Source of the DNA: Bosea sp. AS-1
Lineage (GTDB): Bacteria > Pseudomonadota > Alphaproteobacteria > Rhizobiales > Beijerinckiaceae
Assembly: GCF_002220095.1 (NCBI RefSeq)
Contig: NZ_CP022372.1
Span: 5,334,501-5,398,500 of the forward strand
Reading direction: 5' to 3'
DNA length: 64,000 nucleotides
A program made the translations under genes and the position numbers. Shown here one piece after another: positions 63,537 through 64,000 of the stretch (the first letter of the stretch is position 1; each line of letters begins with the position of its first letter). The notes under the pieces are model-generated. The model made no database searches. It was not told the origin of the DNA and worked only from the letters and a program-made list of their open reading frames with translations.

Positions 63537-64000
63537 TCAGGAATGTCCAAACTGCGCGCTGAGGCGCCGCGCGCCGGCGACGACGATGAGGCCGCAGCGG
63601 TCGTGGTCGAAGCGGAAGATCGGGCCTGAAATGGCCAGCACCGCCACGCATTGGCGGGCGGCATCGAAGACGGGCGCGGCGACGGCGGCTACCAAATGCG
63701 GGTCTGTCGGCGCGAAGACGGCGTAACCGCGCTCGCGGACCGCCTGCAATTCGGCTTCCGGCGGAAGCGCGACACCTTGCTGGCGCAGGCTCTCGCGCAT
63801 CTCTTCCGACCCGAAAGCGACCAGCACGGCGCCCGACGCGCTGCCGCCGAGCGTCAGTTTGGCGCCGACGCGCAGATCGGCTCGCAGAACCTGCCGGGAT
63901 TCGACGCGGTTGATGATGACGGCGTGATAGCCGTCTGCCACCGAGATCGTGGCGGTTTCGCCGCTCTCGTCGACGATCTGCTGGAGCAGCTCGCTGCTGC
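63537..64000 (-). CDS. IclR family transcriptional regulator, C-terminal part
   Basis: The last 153 codons of an IclR regulator; the DNA-binding domain lies beyond the right edge. The effector domain is visible: ETATISVADGYHAVIINRVE, then VGAKLTLGGSASGAVLVAFG and VAAVAAPVFDAARQCVAVLAISG. It runs directly into the 576-residue gene on the same strand, so it probably autoregulates the cluster in response to its substrate. Confidence 0.9.
   Translation of the reverse strand, partial: SSELLQQIVDESGETATISVADGYHAVIINRVESRQVLRADLRVGAKLTLGGSASGAVLVAFGSEEMRESLRQQGVALPPEAELQAVRERGYAVFAPTDPHLVAAVAAPVFDAARQCVAVLAISGPIFRFDHDRCGLIVVAGARRLSAQFGHS

Overview
The window is GC-rich (mostly mid-60s % by eye) and densely coding. 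It looks like chromosomal DNA of an alphaproteobacterium of the order Hyphomicrobiales, with gene content and order close to Bosea-like genera. Pointers are a MmcB-type DNA-repair protein, DUF2244 next to nth, hrcA divergent from rph-rdgB-hemW, the LpoA-like/rsmI/yraN/gshB block, a PHO box of the alphaproteobacterial type, and short CCGAAAAG-type palindromes common between genes in this order. No rRNA, tRNA, CRISPR array or replication origin was seen.

Layout. 1-10 kb: end of an MFS exporter, a LysR regulator, mmcB with a candidate LexA box, an orphan fused DctQM TRAP permease, a membrane-anchored GltB-like flavoprotein, an SDR, a GIY-YIG protein, lepA, and an XRE-cupin/GNAT pair. 10-14 kb: housekeeping genes hrcA, rph, rdgB and hemW. 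14-19 kb: a ugp-type ABC operon (ugpB-ugpA-creatininase-ugpE-ugpC) with a candidate PhoB box upstream and a 13-bp hairpin after ugpB. 19-25 kb: an FAH-family enzyme, a large membrane protein whose ribosome binding site lies in a hairpin loop, an HTH-MGMT repair protein, a methyltransferase, DUF2244 and nth. 25-29 kb: a xylFHG-type sugar ABC operon. 29-40 kb: an SPW membrane protein, a phytase-like esterase, and a nine-gene minus-strand operon coupling a BMP-type nucleoside ABC importer to cytidine deaminase, purine nucleoside phosphorylase, DeoC, DeoA and a GhrA-like reductase. 40-50 kb: a MoeB-like protein, gshB, yraN, rsmI, a lipoprotein PBP activator, a DsbD/ScsB-like protein, a sulfonate/taurine-type ABC operon with a divergent Lrp regulator, then coaBC.

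51.3-53.5 kb is the disturbed part. dut loses homology after codon 88 and runs into about 0.5 kb of lower-GC DNA holding a 5'-truncated coiled-coil gene. An intact 1,229-bp IS3-family element follows, with 20-bp terminal inverted repeats, 4-bp flanking repeats, an A6G frameshift site and a complete DDE triad. Beyond it lies a divergent epimerase/TetR module controlled by a perfect 24-bp palindrome, then two small membrane-protein genes.

56.3-64 kb is one tightly packed minus-strand cluster: IclR regulator, an unrecognised 576-residue protein, an unrecognised 231-residue protein, an M19-like protein lacking three canonical metal ligands, and a complete PotDBCA-type ABC importer. It is the best candidate here for an undescribed catabolic system.
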